A stretch of DNA of 64,000 nucleotides from Enterococcus_I eurekensis (GCF_042654605.1 NZ_JBHSGT010000056.1:1-64000), one strand, 5' to 3'. Shown: positions 22,962 to 32,571, counted from the stretch's first letter. Program-made: numbers and translations. Notes: a model not told the origin generated them from the sequence alone.

Positions 22962-25073
22962 ATGCAAAAACTAAAAAAACTCTTTTCAGATGGAATGCCA
23001 GAAGAAAACCATAAAAAAAATAAACAGAAGTCACATATTCCTTTTCGATTAAACCTTCTATTTTTCATTGTATTTACGTTATTTGTAGCATTAATTATAC
23101 AATTAGGTTATTTACAAATTATTAATGGCGATAGTCTTCAGGAAAAAATTGAAGCTTCTTCTGTACGTAAAGTGGAAACAAGTACACCACGTGGGATGAT
23201 TTATGATAGTGCGGGCAAAGCACTTGTTCAAAATCATGCAAATCCAGCGATTACCTATACGAGAGGCTTAAATGTGATGGCAGATGAATTATTATCAGTT
23301 GCTCAAAAGCTTGTTCAATTAATTGAAATTGAAATAGATGAGAAACTAACTGAACGCGATTTAAAGGACACGTGGTTAGCAAATAAGGATAATTTAGAAA
23401 AAGCACGTAAGAGACTTCCAAAAGAAGCAATAGAAAATGAATATCAAGCGTTAGTTGATTCTGTGACACCTGAGGAAATAACCTTTAATGAAGAGCAACT
23501 AAAAGTCGCGACTATTTTTAAAAAATTAAATAGTGCACAAGAGTTGACAACGGTTTTTGTGAAAAACAAAAATGTTACGAATGAAGAATTAGCAATTGTT
23601 TCCGAACATAGTAAAGAGATTGCAGGAATTTCTACTGGAACCGACTGGTCACGAGAAGTGTTAGCTGAGAACGACTCGATACGTAGTGTTATTGGAAAAG
23701 TTTCGACAGAACAGCAAGGACTGCCAGCAGAGCTAACGGATGAATACTTATCAAAAGGTTATGCTCGAAACGACCGGGTGGGAACTAGTTTTTTAGAAAA
23801 ACAATATGAAGAAGTTTTACAAGGAACTAAATCGCAACGTGAGATTACAATCAATCATGAAGGACAAATTCAAAACCAAAAAGAAACTTTCGCTGGAGAA
23901 AAAGGCGATAATTTAGTCCTAACCATTCATTCAGAATTTCAACATAAAGTCGATGCTATCTTAAAAAAAGAGTATCAACAATTAATCGATAGTAACTTTG
24001 CCACTTTTTCACCAGGAGCCTATGTTGTTGTGTTAGATACTAAAACAGGTGGCGTATTAGCGATGTCTGGTTACTACCATGAAATTCATTCAAAAGAGTT
24101 ACAAGAAGATACCATTGGTGTTTACAAAAAGTCCTTTGTCCCTGGATCGGTAGTTAAAGCTGGAACGTTGACGGCTGGCTGGCAAAGTGGGGTCGTATCA
24201 GGTAATGAAGTTATTTATGATCAACCGATTTATTTAGAAGGAGCAAATCCAAAAGCGTCAATTTTCAACCCAACTGGGTCAAATAATCAAAATCTATCGG
24301 CGAGACAAGCGTTAGAAGTTTCTTCAAACTCGTATATGATTCAAATCGCTTTAAAATTGTTAGGTATTCAATATCATGGGAATAAGATTTCAGTCCCTAG
24401 TTTACCAGAACAAGCAAAAGCCTACGAACAATTACGAAGTGCGATGGCTCAATACGGAATGGGAACTAAAACAGGAATCGATTTACCAGATGAAGAAACA
24501 GGCATTCAAACACCGGTAAAATATTTATCGGGTGCTAATAACGATGGTGGTAAAATCCTCGATTTATCATTTGGTCAGTTTGATACATATACACCACTGC
24601 AATTAGCGCAGTATGTTGCGACGATTGCCAACGATGGCGTGCGTTTACAGCCTCATTTAGTTAAAGGTATTTATGGAAATAGTGAAGATGGGGGTCTAGG
24701 TAAATCCAAACAAGTGACTGAACCGAAAGCTTTAAACAAAGTCGATCTATCGGCGGAAGAATTAGCGATTATTCAACAAGGTTTCCGTGATGTTGTTACA
24801 GGAACAAATCCGTATACGACAGGAACTCGTTTACGAAATAGTAAGATGGAAATTGCGGCTAAAACTGGTACAGCAGAGGTGGATGTGTATGAAGATGGTA
24901 AAAAGTATGAGGTAGAAAATTCTAATGTAGTGGCTTATGGTCCAGCTTCTGACCCCGAAGTTGCCGTGGCGGTTGTAATGCCACAATTAAATGGTCTTAA
25001 TCGTGCGCCTGCTCATATAGAGGTCACCAGACAAATTATGGATACATACTATGAAATGTTTATGACTAATTAG
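22962..25073 (+). CDS. pbp2b: Class B penicillin-binding protein (PBP2b/PbpA type)
   Basis: A 703-aa peptidoglycan transpeptidase. It has a short cytoplasmic tail, one membrane helix at about 28-50 (LNLLFFIVFTLFVALIIQLGY), a PBP dimer domain (TPRGMIYDSAGKALVQN) and a C-terminal transpeptidase domain. Active-site motifs are intact: Ser396-V-V-Lys399 (PGSVVKAG), S454-S-N456 and K634-T-G636 (AAKTGTAEV). The domain order and the lack of PASTA repeats fit the elongation-type PBP2b rather than PBP2x; a MecA-N region typical of PBP5 was not seen. The start is ATG 22962, after AAGGAAGGG. It is probably transcribed alone or with the ABC-F gene 37 bases further on. Confidence 0.92.
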   Translation: MQKLKKLFSDGMPEENHKKNKQKSHIPFRLNLLFFIVFTLFVALIIQLGYLQIINGDSLQEKIEASSVRKVETSTPRGMIYDSAGKALVQNHANPAITYTRGLNVMADELLSVAQKLVQLIEIEIDEKLTERDLKDTWLANKDNLEKARKRLPKEAIENEYQALVDSVTPEEITFNEEQLKVATIFKKLNSAQELTTVFVKNKNVTNEELAIVSEHSKEIAGISTGTDWSREVLAENDSIRSVIGKVSTEQQGLPAELTDEYLSKGYARNDRVGTSFLEKQYEEVLQGTKSQREITINHEGQIQNQKETFAGEKGDNLVLTIHSEFQHKVDAILKKEYQQLIDSNFATFSPGAYVVVLDTKTGGVLAMSGYYHEIHSKELQEDTIGVYKKSFVPGSVVKAGTLTAGWQSGVVSGNEVIYDQPIYLEGANPKASIFNPTGSNNQNLSARQALEVSSNSYMIQIALKLLGIQYHGNKISVPSLPEQAKAYEQLRSAMAQYGMGTKTGIDLPDEETGIQTPVKYLSGANNDGGKILDLSFGQFDTYTPLQLAQYVATIANDGVRLQPHLVKGIYGNSEDGGLGKSKQVTEPKALNKVDLSAEELAIIQQGFRDVVTGTNPYTTGTRLRNSKMEIAAKTGTAEVDVYEDGKKYEVENSNVVAYGPASDPEVAVAVVMPQLNGLNRAPAHIEVTRQIMDTYYEMFMTN

Positions 25074-25110
25074 TGTACGAAAGTTGTTAGGATATTAGGA
25101 GGTATTTTGA

Positions 25111-26997
25111 TTGAAAGAATTAAAAGTTACAGATTTATCAAAAACATATGGGGATAAAGATATCTTTAATCAAATTTCTTTTTTGATTCATACTCATGAC
25201 CGGATTGGTTTGATTGGTGTCAATGGCACAGGGAAAACAAGTTTGCTTTCAATTCTTTCGGGTAAAGAAAAAGGTGATGGTGATCGTCAAAGTGTTTTCT
25301 ATCCTAAAGATTATCGGGTAGGTTACTTATCACAAGAAACAAATATAGCTGGGGATTTGACGGTTTTAGAAGCCGTTTTTCAGGGGGAAAGCCTACAATT
25401 AAAAACAGTAAAACGTTATGAAGCGGCTTTGATTGCGTTAGAAGAGGCGAGTGAGGACACTTCCGCTCAAAAAGAATTTCAGTTGGCACAAGATGCGATG
25501 ACTGAAAATGATGCCTGGATGACAGATACGAACGCCAAAATTATTTTACAAAAGCTAGGCATTCAAGAGTTGAATAAAAAAATCAACGAGTTGTCTGGGG
25601 GACAGAAAAAACGAGTCGGATTAGCACAAGTTTTAATTGATGAACCAGATTTGCTATTATTAGACGAACCAACGAACCATCTTGACTACCAAACAATTGA
25701 ATGGTTAGAAGACTATTTAAAGCAATACCGTGGCTCCCTAGTGATGGTTACGCATGATCGTTATTTCCTTGATCGAGTGACGAATCGTATTTTTGAATTG
25801 GCTTATGGAAAACTACACGAGTACAAAGGCAATTATGCAACCTATCTGTTAGAAAAATCAGAAAGAGATCGTGTGGAAGGCGAACAAGAAGAAAAAAGAA
25901 AACAGCTTTATAAACAAGAGCTTTCTTGGATGCGAGCAGGGGCGAAAGCTAGAACAACTAAACAACAAGCGCGGATTAATCGTTTTGAAGATTTGAAAGA
26001 TAACTTATATCAAGTGAAGCAAACAGATGAGATTGAAATTGATATTGCTACGCAACGTTTAGGTAAAAAAGTTTTTGAATTAAAAGATGCAACGTACACG
26101 ATTGATGATAAAAAGATTTTAGAACATTTTGATTTGCTGATTCAATCACGCGAACGTTTAGGGATTACCGGAGAAAATGGCGCTGGAAAATCAACTTTAT
26201 TAAATCTTTTAGCCCAACATTTGGAGTTGGACTCTGGTGTGTTTTCAATTGGAGAAACAGTTCGTTTGGCCTATTACACGCAAGAAAATGAAGCAATGGA
26301 TGGCGATAAGCGGATGATCGCTTATTTACAAGAAGCAGCCGAGGCGGTAACACGACAAGATGGCTCACAAATGAGTGTAGCTGAGTTATTGGAACGATTT
26401 TTATTTCCTCGTCATGTTCATGGAACAAAAATCGCTAAATTATCCGGTGGTGAAAAGCGTCGCTTGTATTTACTAAAGCTACTAGTAGCGCAACCTAACG
26501 TCTTATTGCTAGATGAACCGACAAACGATTTGGATATTGATACGCTAACGATTTTAGAAGACTACTTACAAACCTTCCCAGGAGCGGTAATTACGGTTTC
26601 GCATGACCGTTACTTCTTAGACAAAGTTGCTGAAAAATTATTAATTTTTGAAGGGAACGCCAAAATCCAAACCTATTTTGGCTCCATCAATGATTACTTG
26701 CAAGAGCAAGAAAAAGAACTACACGATAAAAATCATGAAACAAAAGATATTGTAGAAGTAAAAAATGTTCCGAAAGAAAAGAAAAAGCTGAGTTATATGG
26801 AACAAAGAGAATGGGAAACGATTGAAGATGACATCGCCTCACTAGAAGAAATTATTGAGCTTTTGACACAAGAAATGAATCATCAAGGTTCCGATTTTAC
26901 AAAACTCCAAGAAATTCAACAAGAGATTAATCAAAAAGAAACGGCATTAGAAGATAAAATGAATCGTTGGGAATACTTGAGTGAGTGGGCCGACTAA
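25111..26997 (+). CDS. ABC-F family ATPase (YfmR/Uup type)
   Basis: A 628-aa soluble protein with two ABC domains and no membrane segment. ABC-F proteins act on ribosomes as translation factors or protect them from antibiotics. Walker A sites are GVNGTGKTS and GENGAGKST, signatures LSGGQKKR and LSGGEKRR, Walker B LLLLDEPTNHLD and VLLLDEPTNDLD. The linker between the domains is basic (RAGAKARTTKQQARINRF), and a C-terminal coiled coil of about 70 residues starts near 550. This C-terminal domain is the mark of YfmR/Uup members. The start is TTG 25111 after AGGAGG. thyA follows within 20 bases. Confidence 0.88.
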   Translation: MKELKVTDLSKTYGDKDIFNQISFLIHTHDRIGLIGVNGTGKTSLLSILSGKEKGDGDRQSVFYPKDYRVGYLSQETNIAGDLTVLEAVFQGESLQLKTVKRYEAALIALEEASEDTSAQKEFQLAQDAMTENDAWMTDTNAKIILQKLGIQELNKKINELSGGQKKRVGLAQVLIDEPDLLLLDEPTNHLDYQTIEWLEDYLKQYRGSLVMVTHDRYFLDRVTNRIFELAYGKLHEYKGNYATYLLEKSERDRVEGEQEEKRKQLYKQELSWMRAGAKARTTKQQARINRFEDLKDNLYQVKQTDEIEIDIATQRLGKKVFELKDATYTIDDKKILEHFDLLIQSRERLGITGENGAGKSTLLNLLAQHLELDSGVFSIGETVRLAYYTQENEAMDGDKRMIAYLQEAAEAVTRQDGSQMSVAELLERFLFPRHVHGTKIAKLSGGEKRRLYLLKLLVAQPNVLLLDEPTNDLDIDTLTILEDYLQTFPGAVITVSHDRYFLDKVAEKLLIFEGNAKIQTYFGSINDYLQEQEKELHDKNHETKDIVEVKNVPKEKKKLSYMEQREWETIEDDIASLEEIIELLTQEMNHQGSDFTKLQEIQQEINQKETALEDKMNRWEYLSEWAD

Positions 26998-27012
26998 GGA
27001 AAGGTGACGAAG

Positions 27013-27960
27013 ATGGAACAAGCGTATTTATCATTAGGTCAGAAAATTTTAAGTGAAGGAAATTTTAAAGAAGACCGAACTGGAACGGGTACGAAGAGTT
27101 TGTTTGGTTATCAGATGCGTTTTAATTTACAAGAGGGTTTTCCCTTATTAACAACAAAGCGTGTTCCCTTTAGTTTAATTAAGAGTGAGTTGTTGTGGTT
27201 TATTAAAGGGGATACAAATATTCGCTATCTCTTAGAAAATAACAATCACATTTGGGATGAATGGGCATTTGAACGCTTTGTTAAAAGTGAAGATTACCAC
27301 GGGCCCGATATGACAAATTTTGGTCAACGAGCATTAAAAGATGAAGTATTTAACGAAAGTTATAAAAAGGAATTGGCTCATTTTTGTGAGCGAATCGTGA
27401 CAGATAGTATTTTTGCAGAAAAACACGGTGATTTAGGGAAAGTTTATGGCTACCAGTGGCGTCATTGGGAAACAGCCAAAGGCGAGTGGATTGATCAATT
27501 AAAAGACGTGATTGAAATGATTAAAACCAATCCCGATTCCCGTCGTTTGATTGTGTCTGCTTGGAATCCAGAAGATGTTCCGAGTATGGCGTTACCGCCT
27601 TGTCATACGATGTTTCAATTTTATGTGCATGACGGAAAGCTGAGTTGTCAACTTTATCAACGTAGTGCCGATGTTTTTTTAGGAGTACCATTTAATATTG
27701 CAAGTTATGCTTTACTGACGCACTTGATTGCCCATGAAACCAATTTAGAGGTGGGTGAGTTTGTTCATACGCTAGGCGATGCCCATTTGTATGTCAATCA
27801 CTTGGAACAGATGCAGGAGCAATTAACGCGTGAGATTCGTCAAGCACCAAAACTTATTTTAAATAAAGAAAAAAAATCGGTTTTTGATTTTGAGTTAGAA
27901 GATATTCAAATCGAGGGTTATAAACCACATCCAACCATTAAGGCGCCAATTGCCGTTTAG
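27013..27960 (+). CDS. thyA: Thymidylate synthase
   Basis: ThyA makes dTMP from dUMP with methylene-tetrahydrofolate. The 315-aa length is that of the enterococcal/lactobacillar type, with the 50-residue insertion compared with E. coli. Motifs: EDRTGTGTKSLFGYQMRF, the catalytic Cys in MALPPCHTMFQFYV, QLYQRSADVFLGVPFNIASYALL and HLYVNHLEQ. ATG 27013 is chosen because the ribosome binding site AAGGAAAGG lies 8 bases before it and includes the GTG at 27004. It is coupled with the DHFR gene 12 bases downstream, which regenerates the folate. Confidence 0.97.
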   Translation: MEQAYLSLGQKILSEGNFKEDRTGTGTKSLFGYQMRFNLQEGFPLLTTKRVPFSLIKSELLWFIKGDTNIRYLLENNNHIWDEWAFERFVKSEDYHGPDMTNFGQRALKDEVFNESYKKELAHFCERIVTDSIFAEKHGDLGKVYGYQWRHWETAKGEWIDQLKDVIEMIKTNPDSRRLIVSAWNPEDVPSMALPPCHTMFQFYVHDGKLSCQLYQRSADVFLGVPFNIASYALLTHLIAHETNLEVGEFVHTLGDAHLYVNHLEQMQEQLTREIRQAPKLILNKEKKSVFDFELEDIQIEGYKPHPTIKAPIAV

Positions 27961-27972
27961 AGGAGGAGTTAA

Positions 27973-28464
27973 ATGTTAGCAGCACTTTGGGCTCAAGACA
28001 AAACTGGATTAATTGGTAAGGAGCAAACGTTACCATGGCATTTACCAAATGACTTACAATACTTCAAAAAAATGACGATTGGAAAAACGATTGTTATGGG
28101 AAGAAAAACATTTGAAGGAATGAGAAGTCGTCCATTGCCGGGGCGACAAACAATCATTTTGACAAGAAATAAAAATTTTCAAGCTTCAGGAGTGGTGGTA
28201 ATGCATTCACTAGAAGAAGTATTAACTTTTGCTAGTCAACAATCTGAGATAGTCATGATTGTTGGAGGAGCTGCGATTTATAAAGATTTCTTACCCTATC
28301 TGGATATTTTATATCGAACAGTGATTGATGGAAACTTTAAAGGGGATGCTTATTTTCCTGAAATAAATTGGCAAGAGTGGCAGTTAGTAGAAACTTTGGA
28401 TGGTATTGTTGATGAAAAAAATAAATACGCCCATCGATTTGAAACATATAAGCGAAGTAAATAA
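27973..28464 (+). CDS. folA: Dihydrofolate reductase
   Basis: A 163-aa DHFR that reduces the dihydrofolate produced by thymidylate synthase. Signature residues: WAQDKTGLIGKEQTLPWHLPNDLQYF with Trp22-His-Leu-Pro-Asn-Asp in the active site, MGRKTFEGM, PLPGRQTIILTRN and MIVGGAAIYKDFLPY. These are wild-type-like at the trimethoprim contact positions I can recognise, but susceptibility was not evaluated. The start is ATG 27973 after AGAGGAGG. The gene ends at a strong terminator shared with the convergent hemolysin III gene. Confidence 0.96.
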   Translation: MLAALWAQDKTGLIGKEQTLPWHLPNDLQYFKKMTIGKTIVMGRKTFEGMRSRPLPGRQTIILTRNKNFQASGVVVMHSLEEVLTFASQQSEIVMIVGGAAIYKDFLPYLDILYRTVIDGNFKGDAYFPEINWQEWQLVETLDGIVDEKNKYAHRFETYKRSK

Positions 28465-28466
28465 TT

Positions 28467-28506
28467 AAAACGGAGATGCGATATCAAGCACATCTCCGTT
28501 TTTTTT
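28467..28506. terminator. Bidirectional terminator between folA and the hemolysin III gene
   Basis: Perfect 12-base arms AAAACGGAGATG / CATCTCCGTTTT with T-run, overlapping the end of the minus-strand gene. Confidence 0.9.
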
Positions 28507-29158
28507 ACGTATAAAATAAAATAGAAAAGTAGATTAGACCTGCTCCGAGCATCACGAAAAGATGCCAAACGACATGCATGTAGGGTACCTTTTTTAAACC
28601 GTAAAATAAGGCCCCTACGGTATAAGCGACACCACCACTAGCTAGCAAGAATGTTCCCCAAAAACCTAACGCTTGGGTTAAAGGATAAAAAGTTAATAAA
28701 CAAAGCCATCCCATCACGATATAGATAGAAGTTGAAATTTTATCGCCTTCTTTTTTACGATGGAGGGTCAATGATTTGTAAATCACACCGCCAATGGCTA
28801 ATGTCCAAATTAAACCAAAGAGAGTCCAACCAATCCAACCTCGTAAACTAATAAAACAAAAAGGGGTATAACTACCAGCAATTAATAAAAAAATTGAACT
28901 GTGATCAAAAACTTGAAAAACTTTTTTTGCCTTAGTGAACATTAAGCTGTGAAAGAGTGTTGAAAATAAAAAAAGTAAAATCATAGTTGAACCATAGATT
29001 GCATAAGAAACAATATGCATTGGTTCTCCTAAACGAGCACCTTTGACTAATAAAATAACTAACCCAGCGATACTAAGGCCAAAAGCGATACCATGTGTGA
29101 CTGCATTTAAGACTTCATTGATAATTAAGTAGCGTCGATTCGTCTTCATAACTTCCAT
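28505..29158 (-). CDS. Hemolysin III / PAQR family membrane protein
   Basis: A 217-aa protein with seven hydrophobic helices and the conserved pattern of the HlyIII/PAQR family: NEVLNAVTHGIAFGLS near the N-terminus, STLFHSLMFTKAKKVFQVFDHSSIFLLIAGSYTPF in the middle and HVVWHLFVMLGAGLIYFSI at the end. The His, Ser and Asp residues in these stretches form the metal site. Despite the name, haemolytic activity is not established for most members. The start is ATG 29158 on the minus strand after GAGGTGG. Confidence 0.9.
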   Translation of the reverse strand: MEVMKTNRRYLIINEVLNAVTHGIAFGLSIAGLVILLVKGARLGEPMHIVSYAIYGSTMILLFLFSTLFHSLMFTKAKKVFQVFDHSSIFLLIAGSYTPFCFISLRGWIGWTLFGLIWTLAIGGVIYKSLTLHRKKEGDKISTSIYIVMGWLCLLTFYPLTQALGFWGTFLLASGGVAYTVGALFYGLKKVPYMHVVWHLFVMLGAGLIYFSILFYT

Positions 29159-29204
29159 AAAACCACCTCAACTTAGATTAATTGATGAAAAATCGAATAT
29201 TGTT

Positions 29205-29213
29205 TGTTATACT
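29205..29213 (+). promoter_or_regulatory. Candidate extended -10 promoter for degV
   Basis: TGTTATACT at 29205-29213 fits the extended -10 form, about 70 bases before the DegV start. TTGATG at 29182 is too far for a normal -35. Confidence 0.35.
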
Positions 29214-29282
29214 AGTAATAGAATATACGAATCTATTTTAACACGAATCCAAACTGTTTTAAAAGAAAGAGTGAAGAAAAGA

Positions 29283-30125
29283 ATGAGAAAACTTAAAATC
29301 GTAACTGATTCATCTTGTACGATGGATCCTAAATTAGTTGATCAACTAGCTATTCAAGTCGTACCCTTATCTGTGATGATTAATGATACAATCTATGCAG
29401 ACGATGAATCGCTAGGTGCAGATAAATTTATGTCGTTAATGGCAGGATCAAAGGACTTACCAAAAACAAGCCAACCACCAATCGGAAAGTTTGCCGAATT
29501 ATACGATGAACTGGGAGCAGACGGTAGCGATGTTCTTTCCATTCATCTGACAAAAGCATTAAGTGGCACAGTTGAGGCTGCGAGACAAGCTAGTCAATTA
29601 ACTAAGACCAATGTCGTCGTGGTTGATTCAGATATGACTGATCAGGCTCTATCTTTTGCTGTCATAAAAGCTGCTGAGTTGGCTCAAGCTGGAAAAAGTT
29701 TAAATGATGTACTTCCTATTGTAGAAAATATTTTAGCCCATACGAAGCTATACATTGGTTTATCTTCGCTTGAAAATTTAGTGAAAGGCGGTCGGATTAA
29801 CCGCGCCAAGGGGATGCTTTCAAGTTTCTTAAATATGCGAGTAGTAATGGAACTTAAGGATGCTGAATTACTGCCATTAATTAAGGGACGCGGGAATAAA
29901 ACTTTCGCTAAATGGTTCGAGGGCTTCAAAAAAGAGCTATACGAAACAAAAAACTTAAAACAAGTAGCAATTTCCTACGCGGGTGACTCTGAACAGTGGC
30001 AAAAATATGCGGATGATATACGTGAATCTTTCCCACAAATTAAAGTAACGTTATTTCATACGACACCAGTCATTGCAACACATACAGGTAGTGGAGCCTT
30101 TGCAATGATGTACTATTCTGAATAA
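29283..30125 (+). CDS. DegV family fatty-acid-binding protein
   Basis: A 280-aa DegV protein. Members bind fatty acids and act as FakB-like partners of fatty acid kinase FakA in Gram-positives. Visible motifs: KIVTDSSCTM at the N-terminus, KTSQPPIGKFAELY, LSIHLTKALSGTVEAARQAS, VVDSDMTDQALSFAV, IGLSSLENLVKGGRINRAKGMLSSFLNMRVV and a C-terminal VIATHTGSGAFAMMYY. ATG 29283 is preferred on family length; a GTG at 29271 would add four residues, and neither has a strong ribosome binding site. It is a single-gene unit with a terminator directly after the stop. Confidence 0.92.
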   Translation: MRKLKIVTDSSCTMDPKLVDQLAIQVVPLSVMINDTIYADDESLGADKFMSLMAGSKDLPKTSQPPIGKFAELYDELGADGSDVLSIHLTKALSGTVEAARQASQLTKTNVVVVDSDMTDQALSFAVIKAAELAQAGKSLNDVLPIVENILAHTKLYIGLSSLENLVKGGRINRAKGMLSSFLNMRVVMELKDAELLPLIKGRGNKTFAKWFEGFKKELYETKNLKQVAISYAGDSEQWQKYADDIRESFPQIKVTLFHTTPVIATHTGSGAFAMMYYSE

Positions 30126-30131
30126 TTAATT

Positions 30132-30166
30132 AGCTGTGGCCGATCTTCTGTCGCAGCTCTTTTTTT
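30132..30166 (+). terminator. Rho-independent terminator after degV
   Basis: AGCTGTGGC / GTCGCAGCT imperfect stem followed by seven T. Confidence 0.7.
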
Positions 30167-30235
30167 CAATCTTTTTAATAAAATATAAAATTCTTATTTT
30201 TTCAGTCCAATTCAGACTCATATTTGTTAACAATC

Positions 30236-30244
30236 TGTTAAAAT
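30236..30244 (+). promoter_or_regulatory. Candidate extended -10 promoter for the ypmR-like operon
   Basis: TGTTAAAAT at 30236-30244, an extended -10 about 33 bases before the start of the SGNH hydrolase gene. Confidence 0.4.
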
Positions 30245-30276
30245 AACAAAGAAAACAAATGGAAGGAGGAGAGCAA

Positions 30277-31161
30277 ATGAATGTGAATCGACTGCTTAAA
30301 GATTTATTCTTTGTTAGCCTATTAATTTTAGTTAGTCTGCTGTTTTTTAATAATCTTATTCCTAAAGCTAGCCCTCGTTTAGAAAATGAGTCAAACCTAG
30401 CTACAGCTGTAAAATCCTTACCTAACATTCATTTAGTTGCAATTGGCGACTCCTTGACTGAGGGGATTGGCGATGAAACAAAGAAAGGTGGTTTTGTCCC
30501 TTTGTTAGCCAATTCAATTGAGACGAAATTTCCAGTAGGTCAAATTGAAACCGAAAATTTTGGTGTGGCTGGTAATCGGAGTCCTCAAATTTTAAAGCGA
30601 ATTAAAGGAGATAAAAAAATCCAAAAAAATTTATCGACAGCCAATATCATTACACTAACAGTTGGTGGCAATGATTTGATGAAGGTTATTCAAAATAACA
30701 TTCTAGGTTTATCGGTTGAGACGTTTAAAAAACCAGGAGAAAAGTACCAAAAAAATTTAAAGGAATTAATCAATGAAATTCGGCTTTACAATACAACGGC
30801 CCCCATCTATGTCTTAGGAATTTATAATCCATTTTATGTTTATTTTCCTGAAATAACCGAAATGCAAGAGATTGTGAATAATTGGAATACCCTCACAGAA
30901 GAAGTGATTGAAGAAGAGCCACAAACGCACTTTGTTCCAATCAATGATTTAATTTATCAAGGAATTTTTGATTCGGATGAACTTCAAGGTGAAAATAGTA
31001 CTGATGCTTCGACATTAAATGATTTACGGAATAATGCTCTTTATGAAGAAGATAAATTTCACCCAAATTATAATGGTTATCAATTAATTTCAATGGCCTT
31101 TTTAGAAAAAATGACAGAGACATCGGATGACTGGTTGACGGAGGAAAAAGTAAATGAATAA
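30277..31161 (+). CDS. SGNH/GDSL hydrolase (YpmR-like)
   Basis: A 294-aa secreted or membrane-anchored esterase of the SGNH family. A hydrophobic segment at about residues 8-26 looks like a signal anchor. The catalytic blocks are VAIGDSLTEGIGD (Ser nucleophile), NFGVAGNRS, LTVGGNDLMK and the C-terminal DKFHPNYNGYQLI with the Asp/His pair. The natural substrate is unknown. ATG 30277 follows AAGGAGGAG by 6 bases, which rules out the in-frame ATG at 30259. It starts a six-gene run and overlaps the next gene by 8 bases. The order ypmR-ypmS-msrA resembles that of Bacillus. Confidence 0.88.
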   Translation: MNVNRLLKDLFFVSLLILVSLLFFNNLIPKASPRLENESNLATAVKSLPNIHLVAIGDSLTEGIGDETKKGGFVPLLANSIETKFPVGQIETENFGVAGNRSPQILKRIKGDKKIQKNLSTANIITLTVGGNDLMKVIQNNILGLSVETFKKPGEKYQKNLKELINEIRLYNTTAPIYVLGIYNPFYVYFPEITEMQEIVNNWNTLTEEVIEEEPQTHFVPINDLIYQGIFDSDELQGENSTDASTLNDLRNNALYEEDKFHPNYNGYQLISMAFLEKMTETSDDWLTEEKVNE

Positions 31162-31816
31162 TAAATCAAAGGAAAGCTTATTAAAAATTAAATGGCAAGA
31201 AATAAATGGCTGGAAAGTAGCGTTTATTCTATTGGCAACTATCTTAATTGGTGCGAGCTTGGTTGTTATGACTCGTTTGACACAAGAAAGAGAAAACTTT
31301 TCCGAACTGATTGAACAGCAACCGGTTCTTACCGGTGAGCCTTTACTAGCCATACGCAGTCAAAAAGCGCAAATTAATAAAATAGTAGCTATTTATCTCG
31401 AAGATTTACAAAAAGAGGCGAAAAAAGAAGAACAAAACTACCAGTTTGTTTTAAAAAATGAAGCCTTAATCTCTGGTGAGTTTGATTTATTAGGTTTTCC
31501 TTTACGATTTTATTTATATTTAGATCCATTTGTGATGGATGATGGAAATGTTCAATTAAAAGCAAAAAGTCTTTCAGTCGGCGCATTAAATTTACCAATC
31601 ACTCAAGTATTGAGAATGATTGCAAAAACGCCAGAACTACCAAAATGGATTGAAGTCAAACCAAAAGAAGAGACAATTGTACTGCGCTTAGATCAATTTG
31701 AGATAGGCAATGGTCTTTATTTAAAAGCAGAAAAAATTAATTTAGTAGAAGATGAGATTGAATTTAGTTTGTATCTAGCCGAAACATCAACTTCAACTAA
31801 AAAAAGTGAGGAGTAA
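31154..31816 (+). CDS. YpmS-like membrane protein (DUF2140)
   Basis: A 220-aa protein with one N-terminal membrane helix (about residues 17-40) and a large extracytoplasmic domain with alternating beta strands (FVLKNEALISGEFDLLGFPLRFYLYLDPFVMDDGNVQLKAKSLSVG). The pattern and position fit YpmS/DUF2140, whose function is unknown. It overlaps the YpmR-like gene by 8 bases and is followed after 5 bases by msrA. Confidence 0.82.
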   Translation: MNNKSKESLLKIKWQEINGWKVAFILLATILIGASLVVMTRLTQERENFSELIEQQPVLTGEPLLAIRSQKAQINKIVAIYLEDLQKEAKKEEQNYQFVLKNEALISGEFDLLGFPLRFYLYLDPFVMDDGNVQLKAKSLSVGALNLPITQVLRMIAKTPELPKWIEVKPKEETIVLRLDQFEIGNGLYLKAEKINLVEDEIEFSLYLAETSTSTKKSEE

Positions 31817-31821
31817 GAATC

Positions 31822-32328
31822 ATGGAACGAGCAATATTTGCAGGGGGTTGCTTTTGGTGTATGGTCCAACCATTTGACAGTTTACCAGGAATTTATAGTG
31901 TCACTTCCGGTTATACGGGAGGAAAAACGGTTAATCCAACCTATGAAGAAGTTTGCACCAAAAATACTGGACACACGGAAGCAGTTGAAATTATTTTTGA
32001 TGAAACAAAAATCTCTTATCCAGAGTTATTAGCGATTTATTGGCAACAAACCGATCCAACCGACGCTTTTGGGCAATTTCAAGATCGTGGCGATAGTTAT
32101 CGTCCAGTTATTTTTTATTTATCAGAAGAACAAAAAGAGCAGGCTGAAGCGAGTAAAAAAGCTTTAGCAGAAAGTGGACGCTTTGATCGACCAATTGTAA
32201 CCAAAATAGAAGCTGCGGCTCCATTTTATCCAGCTGAAATGTACCATCAAGATTATTACAAAAAAAATCCGACAAACTATGCGAGAAACCATGCTTTGAG
32301 AGCAGCGTTTTTAGCGGGAAAATGGTGA
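31822..32328 (+). CDS. msrA: Peptide methionine sulfoxide reductase MsrA
   Basis: MsrA repairs S-methionine sulfoxide in oxidised proteins. The 168-aa enzyme carries the family signature AGGCFWCM with catalytic Cys10, followed by GYTGGKTVNPTYEEVCTKNTGHTEAVEI and the DPTDAFGQFQDRGDSYRPVIFY substrate pocket. Another cysteine lies in EEVCTKNTGH (Cys47 by count), so it may use Cys13 or Cys47 for resolution. The start is ATG 31822 after GAGGAG. No msrB is seen nearby. Confidence 0.96.
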   Translation: MERAIFAGGCFWCMVQPFDSLPGIYSVTSGYTGGKTVNPTYEEVCTKNTGHTEAVEIIFDETKISYPELLAIYWQQTDPTDAFGQFQDRGDSYRPVIFYLSEEQKEQAEASKKALAESGRFDRPIVTKIEAAAPFYPAEMYHQDYYKKNPTNYARNHALRAAFLAGKW

Positions 32329-32331
32329 GTA

Positions 32332-32553
32332 ATGAGAAAAACGTTTTATCAATACTTAATGACGTTAAAAGATGTTAAAGTACCCACGGATACGAGTCGG
32401 TTAGCGGAAGCAGCCAGTCGTGATTTACAATTTCCAAAACAAAGTGAAGAATATCATGAAATCTCTGATTATCTCGAACTAAATACGAATTATTTAGAAA
32501 ATTTAGCTTTATTTGATCATCTTTGGGAAATTTATTTGGAAGAAAACTGCTAG
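32332..32553 (+). CDS. YozE-like UPF0346 protein
   Basis: A 73-aa helical protein matching the YozE/UPF0346 family (SAM-like fold): FYQYLMTLKD near the N-terminus, RLAEAASRDLQFPKQSEEYHEISDYLE in the middle and FDHLWEIYLEE at the end. Its function is not known. The start codon lies 3 bases after the msrA stop, so the two are translationally linked. The family length is typical. Confidence 0.88.
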   Translation: MRKTFYQYLMTLKDVKVPTDTSRLAEAASRDLQFPKQSEEYHEISDYLELNTNYLENLALFDHLWEIYLEENC

Positions 32554-32571
32554 TGGAAAGGGAGGATTTGA